Part shown: positions 6,032-16,552 of the stretch, piece after piece
Layout of the letters: each line of letters starts with the position of its first letter
Numbering within the stretch: position 1 is the stretch's first letter
Source of the DNA: Candidatus Gastranaerophilales bacterium
GTDB taxonomy: Bacteria; Cyanobacteriota; Vampirovibrionia; Gastranaerophilales; Gastranaerophilaceae
Assembly: GCA_944323685.1 (NCBI GenBank)
Contig: CALUTJ010000022.1
Span: forward strand, 1-40,752
Length of the DNA: 40,752 nucleotides
Direction of reading: 5' to 3'
The notes under the pieces: model-generated
What the model saw: only the letters and a program-made list of their open reading frames with translations
Database searches by the model: none
What the model was told of the DNA's origin: nothing
Program-made: the position numbers and the translations under genes

Positions 6032-8638
6032 TTATTTAAAGATAATTTCGTCACCGTCTGAATCGACCGTGATTGTGTCGCCTTCTTTGTAATCCTGTGC
6101 AAGAATTTTCTTTGCAAGCGGGTTTTCGACAAGCTGTCTTATTGTACGTTTGAGAGGTCTTGCTCCGTATATTGGATTAAAGCCCTGCGTTGCAAGCAAT
6201 TCTTTTGCTTCATCGGTTATTACGAGCTTCATATCTCTTTCTTCAAACAATTTTGTCAATCCGTTGAAATATATGTCAACAATAGACTTCAACTGCTGTA
6301 ATGTGAGTGCCCTGAAGAAGACAATATCATCGATTCTGTTTAAAAACTCGGGTTTGAACTGTTCTTTCATCAGTTCCATAACCTGATCTTTTGTCTGCTC
6401 AAAATCTTTTTCGGACATCATTGCATTTAACGTATTGTCAAGGATAATAGAGCTTCCGATGTTGCTTGTCATGATAATCAGCGTGTTTTTAAAATCAACG
6501 GTTCTGCCTTTAGAGTCAGTTAATCTGCCGTCATCAAGCAGCTGTAGCATTATGTTAAACACATCAGGATGTGCTTTTTCTATTTCGTCAAACAACACAA
6601 CCGAATACGGTTTTCTTCTTACTGCTTCCGTAAGCTGGCCGCCTTCATCATAACCGACATATCCGGGAGGAGCTCCGACCAATCTGGCAACAGAGTGTTT
6701 TTCCATATATTCGGACATATCGATTCTTATAAGAGCGTCTTCTTCGTTAAACAGAAATTCAGCAAGCGATTTTGCCAGCTCTGTTTTACCTACCCCCGTA
6801 GGCCCGAGAAAGATAAATGAACCTATAGGACGTTTGGGGTCTTTCAAACCCGAGCGGGCACGTCGTATCGCGTCAGATACAACGGTAACGGCCTCGTCCT
6901 GACCTATTACACGCTTGTGCAAAAATTCTTCCATTCTTAAGAGTTTTTGCATTTCGCTTTCAACAAGTCTTGATACCTCAATGCCTGTCCATTTGCTGAC
7001 GACTTCGGCAATATCATCTTCGTCCACCTCTTCTTTTAAAAGCTGGTTTTTCTGTTTTTTGCCGCTGTTTTTTTGTGCTTCTTCAAGCTGTTTTTGCAGT
7101 TCAATCATCTTGCCGTATTTTAACTCTGCTGCTCTTTCCAGGTCGGCATCGCGTTCGGCAATTTCTATCTGCGCTTTTGTTTTTTCAATTTCTTCCTTGA
7201 TTTGAGCTTCGCCCATAATTGAGCTTTTTTCCATTTCCCACTGGGTTTTGAGTTTTGTAAGCTTTTCATCAAGTTCGTTTATTGATTTATTCAAGCCGTT
7301 TATTTTTTGTACGTTATCTTCTGTCCGGTCTTCTTTTTCAATGGCTTTTCGCTCAATTTCAAGCTGCATTTTCTGTCTGACAAGAGAATCAATCTCTTCC
7401 GGCATCGAATCAATATCTATTCTCAACGCGGAAGCCGCTTCATCAATAAGGTCAATCGCTTTATCAGGCAAAAATCTGTCTGTTATATATCTGTCCGACA
7501 GTTTTGCGGCAGCAACAAGGGCGGAATCTTTGATTCTTATGCCGTGGTGGACTTCGTACCTTTCTTTCAATCCTCTTAAGATACTGATTGTATCCTCAAC
7601 AGACGGTTCATCAACCATAACCGGCTGGAATCTTCTTTCCAGTGCAGGGTCTTTTTCTACGTATTTTCTGTATTCGTTTATGGTTGTTGCACCTACCGTT
7701 CTTAAAAGTCCTCTGGCAAGCATCGGTTTTAACAGGTTGCCTGCGTCCATTGAACCCTCTGTTGCCCCGGCGCCTATAACCGTGTGCAATTCATCGATAA
7801 ACAGGATTATCTCACCGTCAGAAGCCTCAACCTCTTTTAGTACGGCTTTTAATCGTTCTTCAAACTCTCCGCGGAATTTTGCACCCGCAACAAGTGCGCC
7901 TAAATCCAGCGCTATAAGCTGGGTGTTTTTTAAACCTTCGGGCACATCGCCTCTTATTATTCTCTGTGCAAGTCCTTCTACGATAGCGGTTTTGCCGACA
8001 CCCGGTTCGCCTATCAAAACAGGGTTATTCTTTGTACGTCTGTTCAGCACCTGTATAACCCTTCTGACTTCTTCGTCTCTGCCGATTACAGGGTCGAGTT
8101 TGCCGCGTTTTGCAAGGTCTGTAAGGTTCTGAGAATATTTTTCCAGCGCTTTGAATTTTTCTTCGGAATCCTTTGAGTCCACTTTATTCTGGCCTCTTAT
8201 TTTTTTCATTTCGTTTAAAATTTTGTTTCTGTTAACTCCGAATCTCTCAAACAAAGCTTTGACTTTTGAACCCTCAAAACCTGTTATTGCCAGCAAAATA
8301 TGCTCTATGCTTATATATGTATCTTTAAGTGCTTCTGCCTCGTTTTGTGCGATATCAAGCAGTTTTATTGTATCCTGTGAAAGGTACAATTGCTGTGTGT
8401 TTACAGGCTGCTGTACCGTAGGCAGGTTGTTTAATTCCGACATCACCGCATCTCTAAATTGCGGTCTGTCCAGTTTTAAGGCTTCCGCATAATCTTTGGA
8501 AATCCCCTCTTTATCTTCAACCATTGCCATTACTATGTGAGCAGGTTCAAGCTGTGTGTTTTGAAACTTTGCCATCAGCTGCTGCGCGGAAAATATTATC
8601 TCCTGCGTCTGGTTGGTTAGTCTGTTAAAATCTATCAT
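6032..8638 (-). CDS. clpB: ATP-dependent disaggregase ClpB (Hsp100)
   Basis: The 868-aa protein is a full-length ClpB, which with DnaK/DnaJ/GrpE pulls polypeptides out of aggregates after heat stress in the cytosol. Domains in order: Clp N-domain repeats (1-145), AAA+ module 1 with Walker A GEPGVGKT (210-217) and Walker B IILFIDE (277-283), the coiled-coil M-domain (about 410-530) that separates ClpB from ClpA/ClpC, and AAA+ module 2 with Walker A GPTGVGKT (612-619) and VVLFDE (680-685). The C-terminal domain is typical. There is no ClpP-binding IGF/L loop that I noticed. The start ATG has GAGG 10 nt upstream. No CIRCE-type heat-shock operator was seen upstream. It is monocistronic, with repeat copy A in its trailer. 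Confidence 0.97.
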   Translation of the reverse strand: MIDFNRLTNQTQEIIFSAQQLMAKFQNTQLEPAHIVMAMVEDKEGISKDYAEALKLDRPQFRDAVMSELNNLPTVQQPVNTQQLYLSQDTIKLLDIAQNEAEALKDTYISIEHILLAITGFEGSKVKALFERFGVNRNKILNEMKKIRGQNKVDSKDSEEKFKALEKYSQNLTDLAKRGKLDPVIGRDEEVRRVIQVLNRRTKNNPVLIGEPGVGKTAIVEGLAQRIIRGDVPEGLKNTQLIALDLGALVAGAKFRGEFEERLKAVLKEVEASDGEIILFIDELHTVIGAGATEGSMDAGNLLKPMLARGLLRTVGATTINEYRKYVEKDPALERRFQPVMVDEPSVEDTISILRGLKERYEVHHGIRIKDSALVAAAKLSDRYITDRFLPDKAIDLIDEAASALRIDIDSMPEEIDSLVRQKMQLEIERKAIEKEDRTEDNVQKINGLNKSINELDEKLTKLKTQWEMEKSSIMGEAQIKEEIEKTKAQIEIAERDADLERAAELKYGKMIELQKQLEEAQKNSGKKQKNQLLKEEVDEDDIAEVVSKWTGIEVSRLVESEMQKLLRMEEFLHKRVIGQDEAVTVVSDAIRRARSGLKDPKRPIGSFIFLGPTGVGKTELAKSLAEFLFNEEDALIRIDMSEYMEKHSVARLVGAPPGYVGYDEGGQLTEAVRRKPYSVVLFDEIEKAHPDVFNIMLQLLDDGRLTDSKGRTVDFKNTLIIMTSNIGSSIILDNTLNAMMSEKDFEQTKDQVMELMKEQFKPEFLNRIDDIVFFRALTLQQLKSIVDIYFNGLTKLFEERDMKLVITDEAKELLATQGFNPIYGARPLKRTIRQLVENPLAKKILAQDYKEGDTITVDSDGDEIIFK

Positions 8639-8818
8639 ACTGTATTTACCTCACTATCTATTGTCATTCTCAGCTTTAGTGAAGAATCTTTTTATATTAG
8701 ACCACTACGGAAAACCGATTTGACACAAATTTGATATTATCTGTATACTACTATTTTAATGGGGTTTTAAAAAAAATAAAAAAAATTAATCTTTATTTAA
8801 TTTTTTTTTGTTTTTTAT

Positions 8819-8875
8819 ATAAGGCTTCGATATCTCGGCGGGCGATGTTCTATTATTGTTGTATGTTCAGCGGCA
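8819..8875 (+). repeat. 57-bp direct repeat, copy 1
   Basis: This is identical to 8917-8973 from ATAAGGCTTCGATATCTCGG through CAGCGGCA, with a 41-bp spacer between the copies. It shows no similarity to the 175-bp repeat family. The perfect identity suggests a recent duplication or selection on both copies. Confidence 0.9.
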
Positions 8876-8916
8876 CAGCCGTTCTCGCAAATCATTGTTT
8901 TTATCCGGTTTACACG

Positions 8917-8973
8917 ATAAGGCTTCGATATCTCGGCGGGCGATGTTCTATTATTGTTGTATGTTCAGCGGCA
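8917..8973 (+). repeat. 57-bp direct repeat, copy 2
   Basis: This is the second perfect copy of 8819-8875. The sequences diverge immediately after CAGCGGCA (CAGCC versus GGGCC), which marks the repeat boundary. Confidence 0.9.
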
Positions 8974-9120
8974 GGGCCGGCTTTAGTCTGCCGCAATAGA
9001 TGCACGACAAAACTGGCTGTACCGGTTCATTATGCCGGTCAACCCAAAAACAGCAGCACTGATTCAGCATTTACCAGTCCTGTAAATCCTGAATCATCAC
9101 AACAAAAAGCTTATACGGCT

Positions 9121-10506
9121 TTATCTGCTGCAAATAACTCTTGCTGCGTGTACACCCGAGGCCGAAGCCTGAATAAGCCCTCTTGTTACGCCTGCACCGT
9201 CTCCTATGGTAAACAGATTTTTCACCTGTTCGGTTTCAAGCTCTTTTGTCAGTTTTACTCTGCCTGAATAGAATTTAACTTCAATACCGTAAAGCAGTGT
9301 ATATCTGGAAGCGACACCCGGGGCAATTTTGTCTAACGCTTGCAGCATTTCGATAATAGCCGTCATCTGTCTGTATGGCAATACAAGGCTTAAATCGCCG
9401 GGGGTTGCGCACTGAAGGGTCGGTGTAATAATGCTGGCTTTTATTCTGTCAGGGGTAGAACGTCTGCCGTCTAACAGGTCGCCGAATCTTTGTACGAGGA
9501 TTCCGCCGGAGAGCATATTGGCCAGTCTTGCCACGTGCTGGCCGTAAGCAATCGGCTCTTTAAACGGTTCCGTAAATTTTTCGCTGACAAGCAGCGCAAA
9601 GTTTGTGTTTTGAGTTCTTTTTTCCGCATAGCTGTGCCCGTTTACCGTTGCTATGCCGTTGTAATTTTCCGCAACAACTTCTCCGTACGGGTTCATGCAG
9701 AAGGTTCTAACCTCATCGCCGAAGGTTTTTGAATGATAAACGAGTTTTGACTCGTATAATTTGTCGGTAATGTGAGAGAATACAGGCGCCGGCAGCTCTA
9801 CCCTTACACCTACGTCTACAGCGTTATTGACCATACCGATTTTGTTTTTTGCAAACTCTTTTGTCAGCCAGTCGGCACCTTCTCTGCCGGGGGCAATAAT
9901 CAAGTATTGAGAACGAATTTCTTCACCTTCAGCTGTAACAAAACCTTTAACCTGTTCATTTTCTACAATAAGACTTGCAGCCGCTGTTTTGTTGAGAATG
10001 GTTACATTTTTGCTAAGGTAATCCTGCATATTCTTCAAAACACCGAGGCTTCTTTCCGTGCCGAGATGTCTTACGGGCGAATGTACAAGCTTTAATTCCG
10101 CAAGGGTTGCAGCTCTTTCGATTTCTGCAAAATCTTCTCTGTTTGTGCCGAAAACTTCATCCGTAGCACCGAATTTAAGATAGATGTCATCTGTATATTT
10201 TATGAGTGCTTCAACATCTTTTCGGTCCATATAATCAAGCAAATGTCCGCCTACATCCGGAGTCAAAGTAAGCTTTCCGTCAGAAAATGCGCCTGCTCCG
10301 CCCCAGCCGCAAAGCAATCCGCAGGTTTTGCAGTTAAGACATTTTTTTACGCCTTCTCTTAAAAAGCATTTTCTTTCTTCAATTTTCAAACCCTTTTCTA
10401 CAATAACGACTTTCCAATCGGGTTTAAGCTTCATGATTTCAAGTGCGGCAAAAATACCGGCGGGGCCGGCTCCGACAATAGCAACATTATACTCAGATAC
10501 GTTCAT
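9121..10506 (-). CDS. FAD-dependent oxidoreductase (COG2509-type)
   Basis: The 461-aa protein has an N-terminal FAD-binding Rossmann motif GAGPAG (12-17) and ends with a second FAD contact, FTIGDGAGVTRGLIQASASG (about 432-451), as in uncharacterised COG2509-type dehydrogenases. A cysteine cluster CLNCKTCGLLC (56-66) follows the FAD motif and could be redox-active or bind metal; the next stretch GWGGAGAFSDGKL is a family hallmark. The substrate is unknown. AGGTGG precedes the ATG. The gene is monocistronic on the minus strand, divergent from gdhA, and followed by the 57-bp duplication. Confidence 0.85.
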   Translation of the reverse strand: MNVSEYNVAIVGAGPAGIFAALEIMKLKPDWKVVIVEKGLKIEERKCFLREGVKKCLNCKTCGLLCGWGGAGAFSDGKLTLTPDVGGHLLDYMDRKDVEALIKYTDDIYLKFGATDEVFGTNREDFAEIERAATLAELKLVHSPVRHLGTERSLGVLKNMQDYLSKNVTILNKTAAASLIVENEQVKGFVTAEGEEIRSQYLIIAPGREGADWLTKEFAKNKIGMVNNAVDVGVRVELPAPVFSHITDKLYESKLVYHSKTFGDEVRTFCMNPYGEVVAENYNGIATVNGHSYAEKRTQNTNFALLVSEKFTEPFKEPIAYGQHVARLANMLSGGILVQRFGDLLDGRRSTPDRIKASIITPTLQCATPGDLSLVLPYRQMTAIIEMLQALDKIAPGVASRYTLLYGIEVKFYSGRVKLTKELETEQVKNLFTIGDGAGVTRGLIQASASGVHAARVICSR

Positions 10507-10637
10507 TTAATATTTCCACCTTTAACTTTTGTGTTTGAATCCATACAAAAAAATTGTACCGTAAAAACAAAATATTTATATTATTTTATTCAAGATATAA
10601 AGAAAATATTTACATCTCGGGGATACAAAAAAAAATA

Positions 10638-10646
10638 TGCTATAAT
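10638..10646 (+). promoter_or_regulatory. Extended -10 promoter for gdhA
   Basis: TGCTATAAT is a perfect TGn-extended -10 element, about 50 nt before the gdhA ATG. No -35 hexamer at 16-18 bp was found, as is common for extended -10 promoters. Confidence 0.6.
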
Positions 10647-10694
10647 CAATTTCGCAAAATATTAGAAGAAGACCTTATACGGTCAAGGAGTTAG

Positions 10695-12044
<1,350 letters not shown>

Positions 12045-12071
12045 AAAACTATATATTACCCGAAAAGAAAG

Positions 12072-12099
12072 AAAAACCGGACATTATGTCCGGTTTTTT
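12072..12099 (+). terminator. gdhA terminator
   Basis: AAAAACCGGACAT (12073-12085) pairs with ATGTCCGGTTTTT (12086-12098), a nearly continuous palindrome ending in a T run, 27 nt after the gdhA stop. It also faces the end of the convergent gene at 12139 and may serve both. Confidence 0.9.
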
Positions 12100-12138
12100 C
12101 TCTGTAGATACAGAGTTAGTGGTGCTATGTAGATAGGT

Positions 12139-12801
12139 TTAGGTTGAGGTTTTTGGAGTGTTTATAGTCAGAATTGGTTCTGTCTTTGTAAAAGAATACA
12201 TTTGTAACGGTTTTGCGCCTGAAAAATCAACAATGTTTGTTGTTGTGGTTACATTGTCGCCGTTTCTTGTAAACACATTTGTCAGCTGCTGTTCGACTCT
12301 GCTTTTTGCTTCTTTTGTCGGTACAGACATTCTGCTGACAACGTTTTTGGTTACATTGCCGTCTTTGTCATAAAAAACGCTGTAGCGTTCATGTTTTTGG
12401 AAATCGTGAATAATTTCGGCATGTTTGTTGCCGTCTTTGTCAAAATGTGTTTTTACCGATTTAACGAGCTGTGTACCTGTTGTTCCGTCAGGGTTTTTAA
12501 CTTTTGTTTTAACTAACCGGGTTGTAAGTTTTCCGCCGTCTTTGGTTGCTTTTTCAAGATTTTCGATAATCGGTTTAAGCGCCTGAGCGTTTCTGTAGCG
12601 GATTACGCCGTAAGTAAGTACGCCTAATGCGGCAAGAGATAATAATACTTTAGGGGTGGAAGATTTTTTCTGTTCCGCAGGGTATGCCACCGGCTCGCCG
12701 GTGCCTGCCGATACTGCTGCGGGCTGCTGAGCATTTTTTAAATTTTGAGATGCAAAAACTACAGGTGCGCCTGTAGCAGTGCCAACACCGTAAACTGTCA
12801 T
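12139..12801 (-). CDS. Hypothetical single-pass membrane protein
   Basis: The 220-residue protein is not recognised. The first 48 residues are Ala/Gln/Gly-rich and contain VVFASQN (14-20). One membrane helix spans about 50-67 (KVLLSLAALGVLTYGVI), followed by a basic ~150-residue domain rich in Thr, Lys and Asp with recurring short strands (HFDKDGNKHAE, VFYDKDGNVTKN), which suggest a beta-hairpin repeat with D-K-D-G-N turns. It is probably anchored with one domain on either side of the membrane. The leader GGAAAGGTAG before the ATG matches that of the EF-hand gene at 830-1234. It is convergent with gdhA. Function unknown. Confidence 0.65.
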   Translation of the reverse strand: MTVYGVGTATGAPVVFASQNLKNAQQPAAVSAGTGEPVAYPAEQKKSSTPKVLLSLAALGVLTYGVIRYRNAQALKPIIENLEKATKDGGKLTTRLVKTKVKNPDGTTGTQLVKSVKTHFDKDGNKHAEIIHDFQKHERYSVFYDKDGNVTKNVVSRMSVPTKEAKSRVEQQLTNVFTRNGDNVTTTTNIVDFSGAKPLQMYSFTKTEPILTINTPKTST

Positions 12802-12938
12802 AATAACTACCTTTCCGTCTTACACACGTTGCTCTTATACTATATTAAAAACTTTTCATTTTAAGAAATTGCCTGAAAAAGATTATCCTGAAAAGTATTG
12901 ATATGGCCGCGTTTTGGATGGGTTGATGAAAACTGCGG

Positions 12939-12996
12939 GCATGCCGTTTTTCTTTTTGTAAAAAAATGGCATGGTCTTAAAGTGAATAATATCAAG
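12939..12996 (+). repeat. Tandem hairpin repeat, unit 1
   Basis: The unit starts with GCATGCCGTTTTT and ends with GGCATGGTCTTAAA then ATATCAAG. CATGCC pairs with GGCATG and the inner T and A runs continue the stem, so it folds into one hairpin. A diverged second unit follows 87 bp downstream. Confidence 0.65.
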
Positions 12997-13025
12997 GTTC
13001 TTGCGCTTTTCTTTGAGATGAAAAA

Positions 13026-13082
13026 GCATGCCTGTTGTTTTTGTAACAAAAACGGCATGGTCTTAAATTCAAATATATCAAG
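13026..13082 (+). repeat. Tandem hairpin repeat, unit 2
   Basis: This unit carries the same outer arms as unit 1 (GCATGCC and GGCATGGTCTTAAA) and the same ATATCAAG end. The inner stem has changed to GTTTTTG-TAA-CAAAAAC. Pairing is kept while the sequence differs, so the fold rather than the sequence appears conserved. Confidence 0.65.
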
Positions 13083-13131
13083 AAAAACTTCTTTTAATAA
13101 TAAAAAAAATAATCAAAAATATCTAAACTGT

Positions 13132-13422
13132 TTACAATATTTTTACCAGAGAATCTTTTATTAAATCGTAAAAATAATCCTCAATATCAGCTCTATTTGT
13201 TATTTTTACAACATAAGGAATTTTACTTTTGTTGAACTCCAATTCAATTTGTTCAATTATATTTCTTTCTGCATTTTGCCCGTTTTCAAGCAAAATATCT
13301 AAATCAGAAGCAGGCGTATAATCACCCTTTACCCTTGAGCCGTAGTAATAAAAGTCGTAAGGATATTTTGATAAAATACCTTTGATAATTGCTTCTTCTT
13401 GTTCGCTAATACCGTTAATCAT
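13132..13422 (-). CDS. MNT-type nucleotidyltransferase (MntA-like antitoxin fold)
   Basis: The 96-aa protein is a minimal nucleotidyltransferase with the signature GSRVKGDYTPASDLD: Gly28-Ser29, ten residues, then Asp40-x-Asp42, exactly the GSX10DXD motif of MntA antitoxins. In type VII HEPN/MNT modules MntA adds AMP to a HEPN ribonuclease and silences it. No HEPN partner with an R-X4-6-H motif is found on either side. Its ATG overlaps the stop of a 34-codon upstream frame, suggesting it was or is the second gene of a pair. It is either an orphan antitoxin or a standalone nucleotidyltransferase; the choice is inference. Confidence 0.8.
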   Translation of the reverse strand: MINGISEQEEAIIKGILSKYPYDFYYYGSRVKGDYTPASDLDILLENGQNAERNIIEQIELEFNKSKIPYVVKITNRADIEDYFYDLIKDSLVKIL

Positions 13423-13519
13423 CGGTCAACACGCTTTCGATGTGTTTGATTAATATCTCAACGTCCGGGGGCTTGAATTTGTGTTTTAACGATATAAAAT
13501 ATTTTGTGAAGCGAAACAT
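13415..13519 (-). CDS. Small ORF overlapping the MNT gene (possible remnant partner)
   Basis: A 34-codon frame starts with ATG at 13519 (in-frame stop immediately upstream) and ends with a TAA inside the MNT start (ATGATTAA overlap). The peptide is basic and then amphipathic (FKPPDVEILIKHIESVLTDD at the C-terminus). The overlap is typical of translationally coupled toxin-antitoxin genes, but the peptide is far too short to be a HEPN domain and has no visible ribosome binding site. It may be the eroded tail of a former partner, or chance. Confidence 0.35.
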   Translation of the reverse strand: MFRFTKYFISLKHKFKPPDVEILIKHIESVLTDD

Positions 13520-13552
13520 TTAAACATTAATAACAAACGATAGCGTGAGAAT

Positions 13553-14071
13553 ATGAGTTTAGTTCACAAATTATGTGAAAAGCTCGGCGAAAACAATAAG
13601 CCGATTTACACGGTTATGGCTGTTGCCTGCGGTAAAGGTACGGTAAGACCGATATTGAGTATAACCGACAAAAAAGAAGCTCCGGATGCCAGAAAATATG
13701 CTGCATTAAGGGAGCTTATGACAGAATTTATCGGAGTGCCGACAACTTTTGCCTGCGGCTTAATCGGGGAAAATCTTGCACGTTTTGCAGCCGGCAAAGG
13801 TTCGCAGGCTTATAAAAACGCAAAGGCTTTTATGTCTTTTTTAGGAATTTGTGTTGCGGCCGGATTTTTTGTTCCAAAGTTTTGCAATCTCGGCATGCCG
13901 CCGATTATGAAAAAACTCATGCCGGATTACGACCCTGACGGCGGAAGTATTACCAGCCCCGAAGTCAATAAAAAACCGGCTTTCGGTCAAATGTCACAGA
14001 ATCAAAATTATTACAACATTTATAGGGTAAAAGCAGGTTCTCCGTTTTACCGGTCAGGAATGAGAGTGTAG
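13553..14071 (+). CDS. Hypothetical membrane-associated protein, paralog of the next gene
   Basis: The 172-aa protein has two moderately hydrophobic segments, about 61-76 (GVPTTFACGLIGENLA) and 92-108 (MSFLGICVAAGFFVPKF). It is not a family I can name. A segment RP-x5-DK-x7-KYAA-x2-E (residues 32-54) aligns without gaps to the next gene's product, and a VP-x8-P-x-M pattern follows the second hydrophobic segment in both, so the two are tandem paralogs. The C-terminal 45 residues are polar and lack a counterpart. The ribosome binding site is weak (GTGAGA). The downstream gene starts 3 nt after the stop, so they are almost certainly co-transcribed. Confidence 0.65.
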   Translation: MSLVHKLCEKLGENNKPIYTVMAVACGKGTVRPILSITDKKEAPDARKYAALRELMTEFIGVPTTFACGLIGENLARFAAGKGSQAYKNAKAFMSFLGICVAAGFFVPKFCNLGMPPIMKKLMPDYDPDGGSITSPEVNKKPAFGQMSQNQNYYNIYRVKAGSPFYRSGMRV

Positions 14072-14074
14072 CCT

Positions 14075-14647
14075 ATGAAAATTACACCTGTTCAAAAAGC
14101 ATTAATAAGCACAAGAAAAATCATCACAAACCCCAAAGCAGCCGAGTTTGCCAAAAATACCGTTTGTGCAATGGCTGTTGAAACAACTTTAAAAGCCTCG
14201 TTCAGACCTGCATTTATTTATTGCGACAAGCATGCAAACAAACAGTCTAAAAAATATGCGGCAACAAAAGAGTTTTTGTACCAGACGTTTTGTCTGGGGT
14301 TGTATCTGAGCCTGATAAATCCGGTTAAAGACAGAGTTTATAAAACCATAAGCAAAAAATTGGCAGCCAAAAACCCCGAAGATAAAAGAAAACTTGACCT
14401 GTATGATTCTTTCCGTACAAAAATAGAACAGACAAAAGACAAAGCTGCAAAAACACGGCTGCAAAAAAGATTTACACACCTTTTGCACACAAATAAAGAT
14501 TATCACTTCGGCAAGGGGGTAAAAGAGTTAAGCTCAATTCTTTCAACGGTTTTTATACTGGCAATATGCGCGCCTATAACTTCACAGCTTGTGCTGCACC
14601 CGGTTATGGACTTGATATTTAAGAAAAAGCCTGACAAAAATCAATGA
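14075..14647 (+). CDS. Hypothetical membrane-associated protein, paralog of the preceding gene
   Basis: The 190-aa protein has hydrophobic stretches at about 67-83 (LYQTFCLGLYLSLINPV) and 152-176 (ILSTVFILAICAPITSQLVLHPVM), with a basic charged segment between them. It shares with its neighbour the RP-x5-DK-x7-KYAA-x2-E motif (residues 45-67) and the AP-x8-P-x-M end of the last hydrophobic helix. The very basic tail KKKPDKNQ would favour a cytoplasmic C-terminus. It starts 3 nt after the previous stop, with GAGTGTAG as the ribosome binding site. A bidirectional terminator at 14733-14760 closes the two-gene unit. Function unknown. Confidence 0.65.
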   Translation: MKITPVQKALISTRKIITNPKAAEFAKNTVCAMAVETTLKASFRPAFIYCDKHANKQSKKYAATKEFLYQTFCLGLYLSLINPVKDRVYKTISKKLAAKNPEDKRKLDLYDSFRTKIEQTKDKAAKTRLQKRFTHLLHTNKDYHFGKGVKELSSILSTVFILAICAPITSQLVLHPVMDLIFKKKPDKNQ

Positions 14648-14732
14648 TTTGACCGAAAGAATCCGCCGGTACAGGCAAGAAACTTCTACGGACAATAACG
14701 GATAAATAATTAGACATTATAAAAATAACTAA

Positions 14733-14760
14733 AAAGGCGGATATAAAAATATCCGCCTTT
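14733..14760. terminator. Bidirectional terminator between convergent genes
   Basis: AAAGGCGGATAT (14733-14744) and ATATCCGCCTTT (14749-14760) form a perfect 12-bp stem with an AAAA loop, flanked by A and T runs. It sits between the plus-strand gene ending at 14647 and the minus-strand pfp ending at 14783. Confidence 0.85.
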
Positions 14761-14782
14761 AAGTTTTATGTTTTAAACCCGT

Positions 14783-16462
14783 TTAAACAGAAGCCAAAGC
14801 AGCTTCTCTTTCCAGTTTAAGAGTTTGTGTAGTGATATCACAAACTTCTGACGGGCCCCAGTACTGAATAGAACCGGGGAAGATGTATTCATCGTTCATA
14901 GCCCAGTTTTCTCTGTTTGCTTCAAGTTTTTTGAATACAGGGCCGTCGAGTCTTACAAGCGCCTTCTGGATAACAGGTTTCATATGACCGTGGCGTTTTT
15001 CCATATTCATCATCATTGTAAGAGGTACACCGCCTGCAACCCATTGTGTAGAAGGAGCTGTGAGGTTTCTTACTGATGAAAGGTATCCTGTTAAACCGGC
15101 CTGAATCAATGCATATGCGTTAAAGCCGAGAGCATAGCAGTAATTTGCGTCGAAGTTTGACGGGAATGCGCATCTGCCTTCGTAGCCGAAGAAGTGGCAC
15201 TGGTCGGAGAATTTGCCCATAAATTCGCCCTGAGCTTTCATTTCGCCGAGTTTAACCTTAATCATTTCAATTAAGAGTTTTTCTGTTTCAATTTTAGAAA
15301 CCTGAACATTGCCGTGAGGATCTCTGTCCATAAGCAATTGAGCTTTAATTAAGACAGGAAGAGATTCAAACACCGCAGCGTTTTCGGGTTCGAGTCTGCT
15401 TTCGATGAAGTCAAATCTGTCGGCAGGAACTGTGAGTTTGTTGTAAGAAGCATCCTGTTCAAGAGTTGACATAACATCGTTGAGGTTTGCTATCATTGTT
15501 TTCATTTCGGGAATAAATTCGATTAACCCTTCAGGGATTAAAGCCACACCGAAATTTTTGCCGTCATTTGCACGTCTTGCAATGATATCGGCCATGTAGT
15601 TCACAATTTGTTTAAGCGACATTTTCTTTTCTTCAACTTCTTCCGAAATCAAAGTGATATTCGGCTGAGTTTGCAGAGCAACTTCCAGCGCTACGTGAGT
15701 GGCGCTTCTGCCCATGACTTTGACAAAGTGCCAGTATTTTTTAGCGGAGTTGACATCTCTTTGAATATTGCCGACGAGTTCAGCGTAAGTTTTTGTAGCA
15801 GTATCAAAGCCGAAAGAAATTTCAATCTGGTCGTTTTTCAAGTCACCATCGATTGTTTTGGGACAGCCGATAACCTGAATACCTGCGTTTTTGGAAACGA
15901 ACCATTCTGCAAGCATTGCTGCGTTTGTGTTAGAGTCATCGCCGCCGATTATAACAATACCGGAGATGTTTAATTTTTTGCAGTTTGCAAGTGATTTTTC
16001 AAACTGTTCTTCTGTTTCAAGTTTTGTTCTGCCGGAACCGATAATATCAAAACCGCCTGTGTTTCTGTAAGCGTCAATGATTTCGTCTGTCAGTTCTATA
16101 TATTCGCCGTCAATGATACCGGACGGGCCGCCTAAAAAGCCGTATAATTTGCTTTGAGGGTTAGCCTGTTTGAGTGCGTCATACAAACCGGCAACAACGT
16201 TGTGGCCGCCGGGAGCCTGACCGCCTGACAGAATTACACCGACATTTCTTGCCGCAAATTCTTTTTCGGTACCTGACTTAAATGTGACTGTGCATTTTCC
16301 GTATGTGTTGGCAAAAAGTTTTTGAATTTGTTCTTTGTCTTTAACACATTCAGTTTTTTCGCCTTCAATAACTTCTACTTTTTTAATGCCTTCGGCAAGT
16401 GTAGAAGGCAGAACGGGTTTGAAAGCTAATCTTGCTTTTTGCAAAGGTGAAAGTTCAACCAT
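14783..16462 (-). CDS. pfp: Diphosphate-fructose-6-phosphate 1-phosphotransferase (long PPi-PFK)
   Basis: The 559-aa enzyme phosphorylates fructose 6-phosphate to the 1,6-bisphosphate with pyrophosphate as donor, a reversible glycolytic/gluconeogenic step. Motifs are GGQAPGGHN (80-88), GGDDSN (173-178), where the second Asp marks PPi rather than ATP use, and PKTIDGDLK (201-209), the active-site segment. Its length fits the long plant-like PFP clade. The frame stays open upstream to 16603, but that extension is repeat copy B; the ATG at 16462, with GAGG 9 nt upstream, gives the family's usual start. It is monocistronic, ending at the bidirectional terminator. A classical ATP-PFK was not seen in this window. 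Confidence 0.95.
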   Translation of the reverse strand: MVELSPLQKARLAFKPVLPSTLAEGIKKVEVIEGEKTECVKDKEQIQKLFANTYGKCTVTFKSGTEKEFAARNVGVILSGGQAPGGHNVVAGLYDALKQANPQSKLYGFLGGPSGIIDGEYIELTDEIIDAYRNTGGFDIIGSGRTKLETEEQFEKSLANCKKLNISGIVIIGGDDSNTNAAMLAEWFVSKNAGIQVIGCPKTIDGDLKNDQIEISFGFDTATKTYAELVGNIQRDVNSAKKYWHFVKVMGRSATHVALEVALQTQPNITLISEEVEEKKMSLKQIVNYMADIIARRANDGKNFGVALIPEGLIEFIPEMKTMIANLNDVMSTLEQDASYNKLTVPADRFDFIESRLEPENAAVFESLPVLIKAQLLMDRDPHGNVQVSKIETEKLLIEMIKVKLGEMKAQGEFMGKFSDQCHFFGYEGRCAFPSNFDANYCYALGFNAYALIQAGLTGYLSSVRNLTAPSTQWVAGGVPLTMMMNMEKRHGHMKPVIQKALVRLDGPVFKKLEANRENWAMNDEYIFPGSIQYWGPSEVCDITTQTLKLEREAALASV

Positions 16463-16552
16463 AATCGTTATCCTCATTTTTCTCTGTAAATAATACATGA
16501 GAGATTTTAGCACAAAAATTTTTAGTAAAAAATTCGCACCGTGAGTTTTTTC

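Larger units (their letters stand above)
8639..9120. other. Gene-free region between the FAD oxidoreductase gene and clpB
   Basis: This 482-bp stretch contains the clpB leader, a T-rich tract (8790-8820), a 57-bp direct duplication and an imperfect palindrome at 9059-9093 (GATTCAG...CTGAATC with ATTTAC/GTAAAT inside). An open frame across it translates mostly duplicated sequence and runs antisense into the oxidoreductase gene, so I do not call it. Confidence 0.6.
12802..13131. other. Gene-free region with tandem hairpins
   Basis: About 330 bp without a credible gene, holding two imperfect tandem copies of a ~58-bp hairpin unit (12939-12996 and 13026-13082) and AT-rich flanks. The open frame across it encodes low-complexity sequence, has no ribosome binding site and overlaps the MNT gene, so it was not called. 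Confidence 0.6.

Noticed and set aside
7248-8132. Long plus-strand frame of 294 codons inside clpB
   Set aside because: It is antisense to a strongly conserved gene; the Ser/Phe-rich composition is the usual shadow.
8731-9267. Plus-strand 178-codon frame upstream of clpB
   Set aside because: It is built from the 57-bp duplication and antisense to the oxidoreductase gene, with no ribosome binding site or recognisable motif.
12898-13164. 88-codon plus-strand frame across the tandem hairpins
   Set aside because: Low-complexity, no ribosome binding site, overlaps the end of the MNT gene; better explained by the hairpin repeats.
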